A stretch of DNA of 64,000 bases from Rectinema subterraneum (GCA_009768935.1 WESA01000004.1:34591-98590), one strand, 5' to 3'; shown: positions 25,519 to 35,578, counted from the first letter of the stretch. Notes: a model not told the origin generated them from the letters alone. Numbers and translations are program-made.

Positions 25519-27210
25519 CTAGAAATGCAGCATGGCTCCGCCATATTTGCTGTACTGCGATTTCAGCGCCACGCGGATAAGCGAAATCGCCGCGGCGACG
25601 ATCAGGACCAGAAGGAGACTGTACGCGGCCGCCGCCCCCAAATTCCCCGATTCGACCTGCGCCATGATATGCACTGTCATCAGGTTCCACCTGGACGAAA
25701 CAAGGAAAATCGCCGCGCTCACCGCCGTCATCGCCCGCACAAAGGCGAACACGAGCCCCGAAAAGAATGCTGGCAATATCATCGGCAGAGTAATTCTGCT
25801 GAATGTCTTGCGCGAATCAGCGCCGAGGTTCACTGCAGCCTCTTCGATGGAAGGATCGATAGACGCGAGCAGCGCCTTGCCCGACTCGATGCCCACGGGA
25901 ATGTACCTAAATACAAAGTTCAGAAGCAGGATCGCGAGCGTACCGGTGAGGGCAAGCGGCTTATGGTTGAACGCGAGGATGTAGCCGATGCCGATGACCG
26001 TACCTGGAACCGCAAAACTCAGCATGCTCACGCCCTCGACAAACTTCCGCCCTGGGAACTTCACGCGCACCACCAAAAATGCAATGACCATGCCCAAAAG
26101 CCCTGCAAACGGCGTCGCGATGCCTGCGATCATGAGCGTATCCCTGACCGCCTTGAACCCCACCCCGAACACGAACTTGAAGTGGTCGAGCGTGAGGTGG
26201 TGATCGAAGCCCCACACCTTCGCGAACGCCCCCACCACGATCGAAAAATAGATCAGCCCCACGACGAGCGCCACAAACAGACAGAAGACAAACAGCGCAA
26301 TTCGCGCCCCCGGGCTCACGATCTGGGTTGTCGATTGCTGGGGCTTGCCGGTTACCGTCGTGTATTTCCGCCGGTTCACCAGCGCCCTCTGCGCATAGAA
26401 GAAAATGAGCGAAGGCACCAGCAGGAGCACCGAAATCGCCGCCCCCTTCGGGAGGTCGTACATCCCGACAATCTGCAGGTAGGCCTGTACCGACAAAATC
26501 GGGAACTTGCTCCCCGCCAGAATCAGCGGGTTTCCGAAATCAGCCAGCGTCTCAACAAAGAGCAAAAGCACCGAACTCGCAATCCCGGGAAAGGCGAGCG
26601 GCAGAGTCACCTTCGTGAACACCTTCCAGCGCGAGCCGCCCAGGTCCAGCGCCGCGTCCTCGAGCACAGGGTTCATCGATTCAAGAACACCCTTGAGCGT
26701 CAGGTACGCAACCGGGAAGAACGTGACTACCTGCGCAAGGAATAGCCCATTGAACCCGTAAATCGGAAAATTTTGAATTTTAAGCAGGTTCCACGTAATG
26801 AGCCCGTTGTTCCCGAACAGCATGATTATGGCGAGGGCGCCGATGAACGGTGGCGACACAATAGGTATAATCGCCAAAATATTGAAGAATTTCGAAAGCG
26901 GCACCTTCGCCCGCGTCACCGCGAACGCGAACAGAAAGCCGATCAGCGTACCGACAAGCGCGGTCAGCGTACTCATCATGAGACTGTTGTAGAAAGCTTT
27001 CCGCAAATATGCCGAGCGGATGACATCCCGGTAGACGCCAAGCCCCGTCTTTCCCCCGCCCACATCGAGGCTTGCCGCGCCCACCGATATCAGAGGATAC
27101 AAAACAAAAACAATCAAGGATCCGGCGACAAGGAGAATCACTCCCAGGAGCACCGGATCCCGGGCGGCACGCCTGAGCTCGGCGGCCGCCTTCGAGATTC
27201 CATGAGCCAT
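25519..27210 (-). CDS. ABC transporter permease, fused two-domain FbpB type
   Basis: Protein of about 563 aa with roughly twelve hydrophobic helices in two homologous halves, each ending in the ATPase-contact EAA loop (LEDAALDLGGSRWKVFTKVTLP in half one, EEAAVNLGADSRKTFSRITLP in half two; each over 20 residues if joined, listed here only as landmarks near residues 190 and 460). This layout is that of iron(III)-type FbpB permeases. Start ATG 27210 follows a GTGAG element and lies 7 nt past the binding-protein stop. It forms the channel with the ATPase downstream. Confidence 0.88.
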   Translation of the reverse strand: MAHGISKAAAELRRAARDPVLLGVILLVAGSLIVFVLYPLISVGAASLDVGGGKTGLGVYRDVIRSAYLRKAFYNSLMMSTLTALVGTLIGFLFAFAVTRAKVPLSKFFNILAIIPIVSPPFIGALAIIMLFGNNGLITWNLLKIQNFPIYGFNGLFLAQVVTFFPVAYLTLKGVLESMNPVLEDAALDLGGSRWKVFTKVTLPLAFPGIASSVLLLFVETLADFGNPLILAGSKFPILSVQAYLQIVGMYDLPKGAAISVLLLVPSLIFFYAQRALVNRRKYTTVTGKPQQSTTQIVSPGARIALFVFCLFVALVVGLIYFSIVVGAFAKVWGFDHHLTLDHFKFVFGVGFKAVRDTLMIAGIATPFAGLLGMVIAFLVVRVKFPGRKFVEGVSMLSFAVPGTVIGIGYILAFNHKPLALTGTLAILLLNFVFRYIPVGIESGKALLASIDPSIEEAAVNLGADSRKTFSRITLPMILPAFFSGLVFAFVRAMTAVSAAIFLVSSRWNLMTVHIMAQVESGNLGAAAAYSLLLVLIVAAAISLIRVALKSQYSKYGGAMLHF

Positions 27211-27217
27211 CAATATC

Positions 27218-28225
27218 TCACTTTGCGGTAAGGACTTCGTTCACCCAGCGCTCGACAAGCCTCTTTTTCTGCTCGCCAGCCCAAATCGCATCGACATCGA
27301 TGGTTTTGAGCGACTCGAATGCCGGCATGCCCGCACCGAGCGGAACACCGGGTAGAACCGGGTAGAAGTAGGTTTTCTTTTCGGTATATACCGATTGTCC
27401 CTTCGTTGTGGTCAGCCAGTCGACAAGCGTCTGGGCCGCTTCAAGGTTTTTCGCACCCTTCAGGATGGAAACAGCGGGCGCTTCGAACCAGACTCCTTCC
27501 TTCGGGAAGATGACCTCGATGGGGAAGCCCTTATCGATCGCTTCGAAGAATGCAGGCGTGAACTGAATGCCAATTGCGCACTGGCCCAGCTGCACTGCTT
27601 TGGATGGCGCGGTTCCGGATGAGGTATAGGTCTGGACATTCGGCGACAGCTTTTTCATGTAATCGAAGGCCTTGTCCTCGCCCATCATCACGACGAGGGA
27701 TGCAACGATGTTATAGGCGGTGCCGGAGGACTGCGGCGATGGCATCTGGATCTGTCCCTTGTAGGCGGGATTCAGGAGGTCGGCCCAGCTCGTCGGCTTG
27801 GGAGCGCCTATACGGGCGAGCACTTCCTTGTTCACCGCGAAGGCCATCGGATTCATGTAGAAACTGCGCCAGTAGCCGTCGGGATCCTTGAATTCCTTGC
27901 TGAGCTTGTCGAAATTCGGGCCCTTGTAGGGCACTGTCAGCTTCTCTTCTTTGGCGATGATGTGGTTTTCGCTGGGAGCGCCGAACCAGACATCGGCCTG
28001 AGGATTGGAAGCCTCGGCCTTGATTCTTGCATATGCCGGTCCAGAGGAAAGCTGGACGAACTGCACGGTAATGCCGGTATCAGCGGTAAATGCGTCGAAA
28101 ATTTTCTTGGCGTTCACCTCATCCACGCTGGAATAGACAACAAGCGTCTGCCCAGGCTTTGCGAATGCTGGAACCGCGATCGCAATAATTGCCAGCATGT
28201 AGAGAATCATGCGCCTTGCTTTCAT
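27218..28225 (-). CDS. Periplasmic binding protein, Fbp/AfuA type
   Basis: Protein of 335 aa. It has a Sec signal peptide ending AVPAFA, then LVVYSSVDEVNAKKIFDAF as in ferric-iron and aminoethylphosphonate binding proteins, with the conserved QADVWFGAPSE and the DWLTTTKGQ near the end. The C-terminal Tyr-rich part (TEKKTYFYPV) could donate iron-binding Tyr but a clear Tyr-Tyr pair is absent. GGAGG upstream fixes the start. It heads an SBP-permease-ATPase operon. The substrate is open between Fe(III), phosphonate or a small organic anion. Confidence 0.87.
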   Translation of the reverse strand: MKARRMILYMLAIIAIAVPAFAKPGQTLVVYSSVDEVNAKKIFDAFTADTGITVQFVQLSSGPAYARIKAEASNPQADVWFGAPSENHIIAKEEKLTVPYKGPNFDKLSKEFKDPDGYWRSFYMNPMAFAVNKEVLARIGAPKPTSWADLLNPAYKGQIQMPSPQSSGTAYNIVASLVVMMGEDKAFDYMKKLSPNVQTYTSSGTAPSKAVQLGQCAIGIQFTPAFFEAIDKGFPIEVIFPKEGVWFEAPAVSILKGAKNLEAAQTLVDWLTTTKGQSVYTEKKTYFYPVLPGVPLGAGMPAFESLKTIDVDAIWAGEQKKRLVERWVNEVLTAK

Positions 28226-28263
28226 GAATGCACCTCCAAAAAAAAAGGATAGTTTACACAGTC

Positions 28264-28292
28264 ATTGTATGCTTAAACTGAAAAATCCGCAA
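28264..28292 (-). promoter_or_regulatory. Promoter of the Fbp-type ABC operon
   Basis: Minus strand TTGCGG (28287-28292), 17-nt spacer, TACAAT (28264-28269), about 38 nt before the ATG at 28225. Confidence 0.65.
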
Positions 28293-28304
28293 CAAAAACA
28301 ATAT

Positions 28305-29540
28305 TCAAATTGTAATGATTGCAAGCTCCGCAATTGCCTTTCTGAATGGATCGATATCGCGAGGCTCGGGGACATGCAGCCTGTTTGTGAGAATGCTCAG
28401 GCTAAGATGCCGGTTACGGCTTACAAAAAGATAGGCGCCGGTAAAGCCGGTGTGTCCACAGCCTTGCGGATAGCGGGGCCCGAACTGAAAACCAAGTCCC
28501 CGTCCGTTGCCGTGGTCGGTTACCGCTTCTTCGAGCAAGTCGTCTGCAATGTAATTGGCATTGTCGACCCCGGCGTACAGGTTCCCCAGCCGGCAGAGGT
28601 CCCGCGCTGTAGTAAAAATGCCAGCATGACCCGCCACGCCATGAAAGAAATAGTGGCAGTTGCCATCGTTCGGAGCGCTGACAATTGGCTGGTCTATAGA
28701 CCTCCAGCCGGAAAAATGAAGGCCAAGGTCTGCTACCATTTTCATTTCGATGCGGTTGCCGAATTCTGTTGCAGCATATGTGGAGTCTCCGCCGGCTTCG
28801 AAAGCGTTCCGCGCACTGGATGCATCCTTCAAATAGGCACAGCGCTCTAGGCCAAGCGGAACGCATACCAGCTTGGGAATTGCCTCATGCAGCGGCAAAC
28901 CGCTCACCGTCTCCACAATGAACCCTGCAAGCATGAAATTGATGTCCGAATAGATCGTTGTGTGTTGCAGCGGAAAGCGAGCGAGCACTGTTTCAAAAAT
29001 AGAGTCGAAGGCGCTGTAGGGCTCCCCTGCTGGACTGGCGGCAGGGTTCTCCACAGGACTCCCCGCAGGGCTCCCTGCAATGCTCCTGGCAGACGCTTTT
29101 ATAGACTCCCGCGCCGCGTAGAACGGATACCAATAATGAATGCCGCTACTATGGGTAAGCAGGGCGCGTGTCGATACCTTTTCGAGCACATCGGCAACGC
29201 GCCGGTTGCTCCCTGACTCTTCCGCTCCAAGCAATACCGCAAGCTTGCCATCTGCAACAGTCACGAGCGGCGCATCCAGATCGAGCCTGCCCTCGCTTAC
29301 TAGCTTTAAAATGGCGGTCGTTGTAAATAGCTTTGTAAGCGAGGCAATATCGAATTGCGTTGTGGCACTCATCGGCGCCTGCAGCTGAGCAGTTTTTATG
29401 GCAGATCCGAAGGCGCCTTCATACAGCACCTCACCTTCCTGCTCGAGGCGAATCACCGCGCCGGCAAACCATTGATGCTCAATTGCGTCGATAGTGAGCC
29501 TTTGAATTTCATTCGACATCGAGGAGACTGTACTGCGCAT
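28305..29540 (-). CDS. Beta-lactamase-fold serine hydrolase (class C/S12 family)
   Basis: Protein of 411 aa. SxxK motif is ASLTKLF (Ser near residue 67), the second motif YSDIN, and the third HTGFTG, as in the esterase/D-aminopeptidase branch of the class C fold. No signal peptide, so cytosolic. A low-complexity insert of Ser-Pro-Ala-Gly repeats lies near residues 148-175. In the same operon as AnmK and an Opp transporter, it may resemble Bacillus AmiE-cluster beta-lactamase proteins that act on muropeptides. ATG 29540 has AGGAGG upstream and starts just after the GNAT stop. Confidence 0.82.
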   Translation of the reverse strand: MRSTVSSMSNEIQRLTIDAIEHQWFAGAVIRLEQEGEVLYEGAFGSAIKTAQLQAPMSATTQFDIASLTKLFTTTAILKLVSEGRLDLDAPLVTVADGKLAVLLGAEESGSNRRVADVLEKVSTRALLTHSSGIHYWYPFYAARESIKASARSIAGSPAGSPVENPAASPAGEPYSAFDSIFETVLARFPLQHTTIYSDINFMLAGFIVETVSGLPLHEAIPKLVCVPLGLERCAYLKDASSARNAFEAGGDSTYAATEFGNRIEMKMVADLGLHFSGWRSIDQPIVSAPNDGNCHYFFHGVAGHAGIFTTARDLCRLGNLYAGVDNANYIADDLLEEAVTDHGNGRGLGFQFGPRYPQGCGHTGFTGAYLFVSRNRHLSLSILTNRLHVPEPRDIDPFRKAIAELAIITI

Positions 29541-29542
29541 TG

Positions 29543-30049
29543 CTATGCCTCCTGCCGCTTGTACATGATGAGCTCCGTAATGCCATCCTTTGCAAAATCA
29601 GGTAGTGTCCCGACTACGGCATAGCCATGTTTTTTGTAAAAATGAATAGCCCGATCATTGAAATCTGAAACAAGCAAAAACCATGCGCGCCCAGCTCCTC
29701 TTGTTCTCTCTTCGAAGGCTGAAAGAAGCAGGGAGCCTGCGCCGGTGCTCCGCCTGCTCGCATCGATAGCGATGAGCTTGAGATAGGGAGCCTGACCGAA
29801 GCCGCCCTTTGTGTCGATCCAGGCAAAGCCGATGATGTCGCTGGGTGCGCCATTCGAGCTGGACGCAGATTCTATTGCACCCATATCCCGCGCCACCAAA
29901 ACCACATCCCCTTCCTGCAGGCGCATCTGTATACGAGCTGCAAGCGTTTCTTCCACGAACCCATAGCGCTGGCCGATTTCGCTGTCGCATGCAATCCGGG
30001 CGCATTGCGCAATGTCGCCGGGGACAGCATCTTCAATTTTTATTTGCAT
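29543..30049 (-). CDS. GNAT family N-acetyltransferase
   Basis: Protein of 168 aa from ATG 30049 (175 aa if ATG 30070 is used). Acetyl-CoA binding motif A is the Arg/Gly-rich SRRSTGAGSLLLSAFEE, and the C-terminal NDRAIHFYKKHGYAVVGTLPDF is typical of GNATs. It acetylates an unknown small-molecule or peptide amine. Its 5' end overlaps the end of oppF and its stop precedes the beta-lactamase-like ATG by 2 nt, so it is translated as part of the operon; acetylation of a muropeptide or amino sugar is possible. Confidence 0.85.
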   Translation of the reverse strand: MQIKIEDAVPGDIAQCARIACDSEIGQRYGFVEETLAARIQMRLQEGDVVLVARDMGAIESASSSNGAPSDIIGFAWIDTKGGFGQAPYLKLIAIDASRRSTGAGSLLLSAFEERTRGAGRAWFLLVSDFNDRAIHFYKKHGYAVVGTLPDFAKDGITELIMYKRQEA

Positions 30050-31061
30050 GCGAATCGCCCTCTCTTGCATATAAATGACAAGCTACCATATGCCCCGCCC
30101 CAGCTTCGCGAAGAAGCGGGCGCTGAGCGTTGCAGATATCCATTGCAGAGGGGCATCGCTCAAAAAATGGACAGCCAACGCGTTCTTCGCTCGGAGAAGG
30201 GACATCGCCTTTGAGAAGAATGCGCGATCTTTGCCGTTCCCGAGGAGGATCCGGGATGGGGACTGCCGAGAGGAGGGCCTTTGTGTACGGATGCAATGGC
30301 TCATGATAGAGCATTTCGGATGGAGCAATCTCAGCAATGGTGCCGAGGTACATGACCACAATCCGACCGCAGAAATATTCCACTACAGCAAGATTATGTG
30401 CTATAAAGAGATAGGTAAGTCCAAGCTCTGCCTGCAGGTCCTTCATGAGATTGAGGATCTGCGACTGGATAGACACATCCAGCGCGCTTACCGGCTCATC
30501 GGCGATAACAAGCTTCGGCGAGAGCGCAAGAGCCCGCGCAATGCCTATGCGCTGACGCTGACCTCCGGAAAATTCATGCGGATAGCGGTGAGCAAAGGTC
30601 CGGGAGAGGCCTGCTTTGTCCATCAAATCCAACACTTTTTTGCGAATATCCGCTTCGCTCAGATTAAGAGAACCGCGCCGTACCTGAATTCTGAGCGGCT
30701 CAGCGATCGAATCGAATGCTGTCATGCGCGGATCGAGCGATGAATACGGGTCCTGGAACACCATCTGGAAATTGCGTCGTTCGGCATACAACTCGCTAGG
30801 AGGCAAAGCGCTCAGGTTTCTGCCTTCGAACAGTATCTGTCCGTTTGTAATACGCTGCAGCTGCGCAATTGCAAGCGCAGTTGTTGATTTTCCGCAGCCG
30901 GATTCGCCTACAAGACCTACGGCCTCGCCTTTCTGCACCAAAAAACTCACATCATCGACGGCTTTGAGCCAGCCAATGCGCTTTCGTATAACAATTCCTT
31001 TTTCTATTGGAAAATAAACCTTGAGGTTCTTTACTTCGAGCAAAGGTTGTATGGTATTCAT
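30033..31061 (-). CDS. Oligopeptide ABC transporter ATPase, OppF/DppF type
   Basis: Protein of 342 aa. Walker A GESGCGKSTT, signature FSGGQRQRIGIARAL, Walker B VIADEPVSALDV, and the oligopeptide-transporter C-terminal domain with a Cys cluster (GCPFFERCPSAMDIC) that can hold a 4Fe-4S cluster in DppD/F. It powers import with its OppD partner. The ATG overlaps the oppD stop (31058-31061). Confidence 0.92.
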   Translation of the reverse strand: MNTIQPLLEVKNLKVYFPIEKGIVIRKRIGWLKAVDDVSFLVQKGEAVGLVGESGCGKSTTALAIAQLQRITNGQILFEGRNLSALPPSELYAERRNFQMVFQDPYSSLDPRMTAFDSIAEPLRIQVRRGSLNLSEADIRKKVLDLMDKAGLSRTFAHRYPHEFSGGQRQRIGIARALALSPKLVIADEPVSALDVSIQSQILNLMKDLQAELGLTYLFIAHNLAVVEYFCGRIVVMYLGTIAEIAPSEMLYHEPLHPYTKALLSAVPIPDPPRERQRSRILLKGDVPSPSEERVGCPFFERCPSAMDICNAQRPLLREAGAGHMVACHLYAREGDSHANKN

Positions 31062-32074
31062 CGGTGTACTCCGGGAACATTGTCTGCATGGAGCCAGCAG
31101 CGTACTGTTCGTTTGTTGCCAGATCCGTCATCCATTTCGATCTGAGGCGGATATGACTGCGAACAGATGGGCATGGCATGTTCGCAGCGCGGAGCAAAGG
31201 CACACCCAGGAGGCAAGTCAACGAGGTTGGGAGGTGCTCCAGGTATGGAATACAACCGTTCGCTCCACGCCCTGTCGATGCGCGGCACTGATGCAAGCAG
31301 GCCCTGTGTGTAAGGGTGCTTTGGCTCTCGGAAAAGCGGGTCTACCGAAGCCTGTTCGACAATTTTGCCTGCGTACATAACGGCTACGGTATCACACATG
31401 CCGGCGACGACCCCCAGATCATGCGTCACAAGAATAACCGACATGGTGCGCGTATCAGAAAGGCGACGTATAAGGTCCAGAATCTGAGCCTGAATCGTCA
31501 CATCGAGGGCGGTGGTCGGCTCATCCGCGATAAGAAGGTCAGGATTGCAGCCAATTGCCATAGCGATCATGACGCGCTGGCGCATGCCACCTGAGAACTG
31601 ATGCGGATATTCCTGAGCGCGGCGTTCAGCATCGGGAATGCCGACCGCTTTCAAAAGTTCCACTGCCTTCTTTTCAGCCTCTTTGCGCGAAAGTCCATGA
31701 TGCAGTTCGAGCGCTTCCGCAATCTGCAATGATACGCGCAAAAGTGGATTGAGCGAGGTCATAGGGTCTTGGAAAATCATGGAAATACTGCCACCCCGCA
31801 CCATCTGCAGCTCATGCTCGTTTGCGGCAAGGAGGTTCTTTCCATAGAGCATAATTTCCCCCTCGGCGATCTGCCCCGGAGGCATGGGTATAAGGCGCAG
31901 TATCGAGAGGTTGGTGACGCTCTTGCCCGAACCCGATTCCCCGACAATGCCAAAAATCTCTCCTTTGCGCACATCGAAGGACACGCCATCCACTGCTTTG
32001 ACTGTTCCTGAGGAAGTCATAAAGCGGGTGCTGAGATTGCGGACGCTGAGTACTGGTTCTGTTCCGATAATCAT
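31058..32074 (-). CDS. Oligopeptide ABC transporter ATPase, OppD/DppD type
   Basis: Protein of 338 aa. Walker [11 protein letters not shown], signature [15 protein letters not shown], Walker [13 protein letters not shown], and C-terminal [16 protein letters not shown]ys motif. It forms the heterodimeric motor with the downstream OppF-type protein. It is 9 nt after the DppC-type permease. Confidence 0.92.
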   Translation of the reverse strand: MIIGTEPVLSVRNLSTRFMTSSGTVKAVDGVSFDVRKGEIFGIVGESGSGKSVTNLSILRLIPMPPGQIAEGEIMLYGKNLLAANEHELQMVRGGSISMIFQDPMTSLNPLLRVSLQIAEALELHHGLSRKEAEKKAVELLKAVGIPDAERRAQEYPHQFSGGMRQRVMIAMAIGCNPDLLIADEPTTALDVTIQAQILDLIRRLSDTRTMSVILVTHDLGVVAGMCDTVAVMYAGKIVEQASVDPLFREPKHPYTQGLLASVPRIDRAWSERLYSIPGAPPNLVDLPPGCAFAPRCEHAMPICSQSYPPQIEMDDGSGNKRTVRCWLHADNVPGVHR

Positions 32075-32083
32075 GCGCTCCCC

Positions 32084-32914
32084 CTACTTTATGTTCCGAA
32101 GGCGCGGATCGAGGATGTCGCGCAATCCATCGCCGAGCAGATTGAATCCAAGCACGAGGCCCATAATCGCAAGCCCAGGATAGATGGCCGTCCACGGCGC
32201 CAGCATCATTACTTTGCGTGCGCTGCTCAGCATATTCCCCCATGATGGATGCGGCGGCTGCACGCCAAGCCCAAGAAAACTGAGCGCTGATTCGAGCAGA
32301 ATGGCGACGCTCAGCGAAAGCGAACTCTGCACGATGATAGGCATCATGATATTCGGCAAAAGATGACGTGAAAGCACAAAACGTCGGTCTGCGCCGCTCG
32401 AAAAAGCAGCCCTTACAAATTCATTGTTTTTGATGGCGAGCACAGCTCCGCGGCTCACCCGCGCGAATTGCGGGATGTATACAATGGAAATCGCAATTAT
32501 CACGTTATAGGTATTTTCGCCGAGAATCGCCATCACAAAAATAGCAAGCAGCAGTGAAGGGAAAGAAAAGAGGACATCGGCGAGCCTCATGATCCAGTGA
32601 TCCCACGCGCCGCCGAGAAATCCCGCCCATACACCCATAAACGTGCCGATGGTCGCGCCTATCGCCGTTGCCAATACCGCTATCAGGAGCGATATGCCCG
32701 TGCCTTTCATGATTCTACTCAGAATGTCGCGCCCGAATTCGTCTGTACCGAACAGATGCCCCGTCCTGAACGATGGAGATTCGAGAATATGCGCAACATC
32801 CATCTGCAAGGGGTCGAAAGGCAGCCAGAACTGAGAAATAATCACTATGAGCGTATACAGAGCGATGATTGCAAGGCCAACAAGTGCAATAGGATTTTTC
32901 AAAAGCCGCGCCAT
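32084..32914 (-). CDS. Oligopeptide ABC transporter permease, DppC/OppC type
   Basis: Protein of 276 aa with six hydrophobic helices. The N-terminal periplasmic loop holds HLFGTDEFGRDILSRIMKG, a DppC hallmark, and the EAA loop is near SGADRRFVLSRHLLPN. It pairs with the DppB-type permease 3 nt upstream. Confidence 0.92.
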   Translation of the reverse strand: MARLLKNPIALVGLAIIALYTLIVIISQFWLPFDPLQMDVAHILESPSFRTGHLFGTDEFGRDILSRIMKGTGISLLIAVLATAIGATIGTFMGVWAGFLGGAWDHWIMRLADVLFSFPSLLLAIFVMAILGENTYNVIIAISIVYIPQFARVSRGAVLAIKNNEFVRAAFSSGADRRFVLSRHLLPNIMMPIIVQSSLSLSVAILLESALSFLGLGVQPPHPSWGNMLSSARKVMMLAPWTAIYPGLAIMGLVLGFNLLGDGLRDILDPRLRNIK

Positions 32915-32917
32915 ATG

Positions 32918-33880
32918 TCAGCCCTCCCTCGTCTCGAGACGAATCCGGGGATCCACTGCAGCATAGATGAGATCAGTGACCAGATTGACAAGAACAAAAA
33001 GCGTGGCAATGACGAGAACAATACCCTGTATCAGCGAATAATCCCTCTGGTAGATCGCATAGAGCGCAAGGCGCCCCATGCCTGGCAAGGCGAACACTTC
33101 TTCTATGACGATTGCGCCGCCAAGAAGATAGCCCGTATTGAAGCCGGCTACCGTAATCACCGGGAGAATCGCATTTCTGAGGGCATGCCGAACAATCACA
33201 ATACGCTTGGCCAGCCCTTTTGCCTGCGCAGTCCTTATATAGTCCATCTGGAGCACTTCGAGCATGCTGTTGCGCGTGTAGCGCATGATAACCGCTGCCA
33301 ACCCAATACCGATGGCAAGCGACGGGAAAAAGAGCATGCGCAAATTATCGAGCGGCGCCTTGAAAAGGCCGACATAGTTGCCCATAGGAATCCAGCCGCG
33401 AAATCCGGAAAACGCGATCACCATGAGCGATGCGAGCCAAAATTGCGGCAAAGAAAGACCCAAAAGACCCGTAATGCGAATCGACACATCGGTAACGGGA
33501 TCATGCTTCAGCGCGGAGAGAATGCCGAGCGGGATCCCTATAATCAGCGAAAGAAAAAGTGCATAGAATGTCAGTTCTATACTTAAGGGAAGCCTCTGCA
33601 GGATATCGGGCAGAACTTCACGTCCAGTGCGAAGAGAATACCCCAAGTCACCCCGCAACAATCGTCCCAGCCATTCGACATAGAGCACAGGGACCGGCCT
33701 GTCCTCCCCAAAAATGCGGCGCAATTCTTCCATTTGTTCGGGAGTTGCTTCGACCTGTGTACCCAAATACATCTGCAGTGCCGAGCCTGGTATCAATCGC
33801 ACAAGAAAAAACACAATTATGGAAACTCCAAGCAGTACAGGTATGAGCGAAAGCAGTCTTCTGAAAATATAGCGACCCAT
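32918..33880 (-). CDS. Oligopeptide ABC transporter permease, DppB/OppB type
   Basis: Protein of 320 aa with six hydrophobic helices, beginning with the standard MGRYIFRRLLSLIPVLLGVS, and carrying the EAA-like loop (RTAQAKGLAKRIVIVRHAL) and the VEVFALPGMGRLA-type segment (EEVFALPGMGRLALYAI). First of the two channel subunits. It follows the binding-protein gene after a hairpin. Confidence 0.92.
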   Translation of the reverse strand: MGRYIFRRLLSLIPVLLGVSIIVFFLVRLIPGSALQMYLGTQVEATPEQMEELRRIFGEDRPVPVLYVEWLGRLLRGDLGYSLRTGREVLPDILQRLPLSIELTFYALFLSLIIGIPLGILSALKHDPVTDVSIRITGLLGLSLPQFWLASLMVIAFSGFRGWIPMGNYVGLFKAPLDNLRMLFFPSLAIGIGLAAVIMRYTRNSMLEVLQMDYIRTAQAKGLAKRIVIVRHALRNAILPVITVAGFNTGYLLGGAIVIEEVFALPGMGRLALYAIYQRDYSLIQGIVLVIATLFVLVNLVTDLIYAAVDPRIRLETREG

Positions 33881-33905
33881 CAGTATTCATCCTTGCAAGA
33901 TATGA

Positions 33906-33934
33906 AAGAATCGCCGGCATTGCCGGCGATTCTT
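33906..33934 (-). terminator. Hairpin between binding-protein and permease genes
   Basis: AAGAATCGCCGGCA and TGCCGGCGATTCTT form a perfect 14-bp inverted repeat with 1 nt between arms. On the minus strand the stem is followed by TTTCAT. It likely attenuates transcription into the permease genes or protects the upstream mRNA. Confidence 0.75.
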
Positions 33935-33969
33935 ATGAGCCGTAATGCTCACGGTCTAATGCAATTAGC

Positions 33970-35481
33970 CTATTTCTGCGTCTGGATCAGATAATAGAGA
34001 CTCCCATAGCCTACCTGCTTGAATCCTTTGACTTGCTTGCTCAGAACATGTGTTTCGAATGGGCAATAGAGGAAAATGATAGGTGCTTTTTCAGCAAGGA
34101 CCACCTGCAGCTCATCATAAACCGGTTTGCGCTCGGCATACGTGGTAAGCACTCGCCCTTTGTCCAGCAGGCGGTCCACATCGGCATCCTTGAAGAGGAA
34201 GTTATTGACGCCACCTGTTGAATGGATTGTGCGATACAGGAAGCGGTCGGGCTCACCACTACCGCCGCGCAGCTCGACCATCGAATCAAAGTCGCGCTTG
34301 ACCCAGCGATCGATATAAATGCCCCATTCAACGACTTCAAGCTCGGCGTTCACACCAATTTTCTTGAGCTGATTCTGGATAACCTGGGCAACCGAAAGAC
34401 CGCCTTCGAAAGAATTGGCGGTCACAATCTTGAATGTAAAGCCATTCGGGAAACCGGCTTCAGCAAGCAGCGCTTTTGCTTTTGCATAATCCGGAGTGTA
34501 ATAGGGAAGTTTGCTGAGCGGCAAAGCCCATTGCGTTGCACCGGCAGGAATGGGGCCGGTCGGCTGTGCCATACCAAATTCCGCCACTGTTACAATTTCA
34601 TTGCGGTCAATTGCGAGCGAAAGAGCCTGGCGCACGCGCGCATCATCGAAAGGCTTACGCGTCGTGTTGAAGCCAAAAGTCCGCACATTGATGCCCGGTT
34701 TCTGCATGACGACGATATTGCTGTCTCGCTTTGCAAGCAGAATGGTGCTCGCATCGTTAATCTGCGCCATATCGAGCGTACCAGCCTTGATCCCTGCAAG
34801 CAGCGAAGCCTGTTCCGGAATGACACGGAAAATGATCTTGTCGAGATATGGCAATCCTTTTTCGAAGTAATTTGGATTCTTGACAAGCGTCATGGAATTG
34901 TCAGGTATCCATTCCTTGAGCATGAAAGCGCCGGTTCCAACGGCTACTTTCTGAAGGTTCCCATATTTTTCGACCGCTGCCTTGGACACAATCGCGCAAT
35001 TGTTGCTCGCAAGACCTTCAAGGAAGGAAGCGAGCGGCGCGGACAGAGTTACCTTGACCTTGTAAGGCCCGAGCACTTCGATCGATTTGATGCTAGAAAT
35101 GTAGGATCGCCCCGGAGATGCAGTCTTGGGGTCCAGAATGCGATTGAGCGAAAATTCCACATCCTGAGCGGTCAATTCGGTACCATCGTGGAATTTGACG
35201 CCCTTTCGCAGATTGAAGATGTAGGTTTGGTTGTCGGGAATCTCCCACGATTCAGCAAGGTCTGGGACAATCTTGAGATTTTCGTCATGGCGAACCAGCT
35301 TGTTGTACAGCAGATCCACACGGCGATGGGAAGAGAATGAGGTGACAATATGCGGATCCAAGCCGATCGCCTCCTGATCCACACCAATCGTGAGCACCTT
35401 TTCTTCACCCGCGGCGAATACTGCAGGGACTATGCCCGCCACCATTGCCAGGGCGAGCCCAATGGCCAGTAATCGTTTCAT
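33970..35481 (-). CDS. Periplasmic oligopeptide-binding protein (SBP family 5)
   Basis: Protein of 503 aa. Sec signal peptide MKRLLAIGLALAMVAGIVPAVFA; then the canonical order KGVKFHDGTELTAQDVEFSL near residue 95, VGTGAFMLKEWIPDN near 180, and RQALSLAIDRNEIV near 290. It captures peptides or muropeptides for the permease below. GGAGG precedes ATG 35481. With AnmK upstream in the operon, a muropeptide ligand is plausible. Confidence 0.92.
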   Translation of the reverse strand: MKRLLAIGLALAMVAGIVPAVFAAGEEKVLTIGVDQEAIGLDPHIVTSFSSHRRVDLLYNKLVRHDENLKIVPDLAESWEIPDNQTYIFNLRKGVKFHDGTELTAQDVEFSLNRILDPKTASPGRSYISSIKSIEVLGPYKVKVTLSAPLASFLEGLASNNCAIVSKAAVEKYGNLQKVAVGTGAFMLKEWIPDNSMTLVKNPNYFEKGLPYLDKIIFRVIPEQASLLAGIKAGTLDMAQINDASTILLAKRDSNIVVMQKPGINVRTFGFNTTRKPFDDARVRQALSLAIDRNEIVTVAEFGMAQPTGPIPAGATQWALPLSKLPYYTPDYAKAKALLAEAGFPNGFTFKIVTANSFEGGLSVAQVIQNQLKKIGVNAELEVVEWGIYIDRWVKRDFDSMVELRGGSGEPDRFLYRTIHSTGGVNNFLFKDADVDRLLDKGRVLTTYAERKPVYDELQVVLAEKAPIIFLYCPFETHVLSKQVKGFKQVGYGSLYYLIQTQK

Positions 35482-35578
35482 ACACGCCTCCCAAAAATGA
35501 ATAACATTTTCGAAAAAATATTTTAATACAAATGCTGGGAGCGCGCCAGTGGCAATATGCAATAAATATACAATTTTC

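Noticed and set aside
25525..26745. Plus-strand open frame of about 400 codons opposite the fused permease
   Set aside because: Its His/Arg/Glu-rich translation is the mirror of a membrane-protein gene; no start signal or domain.
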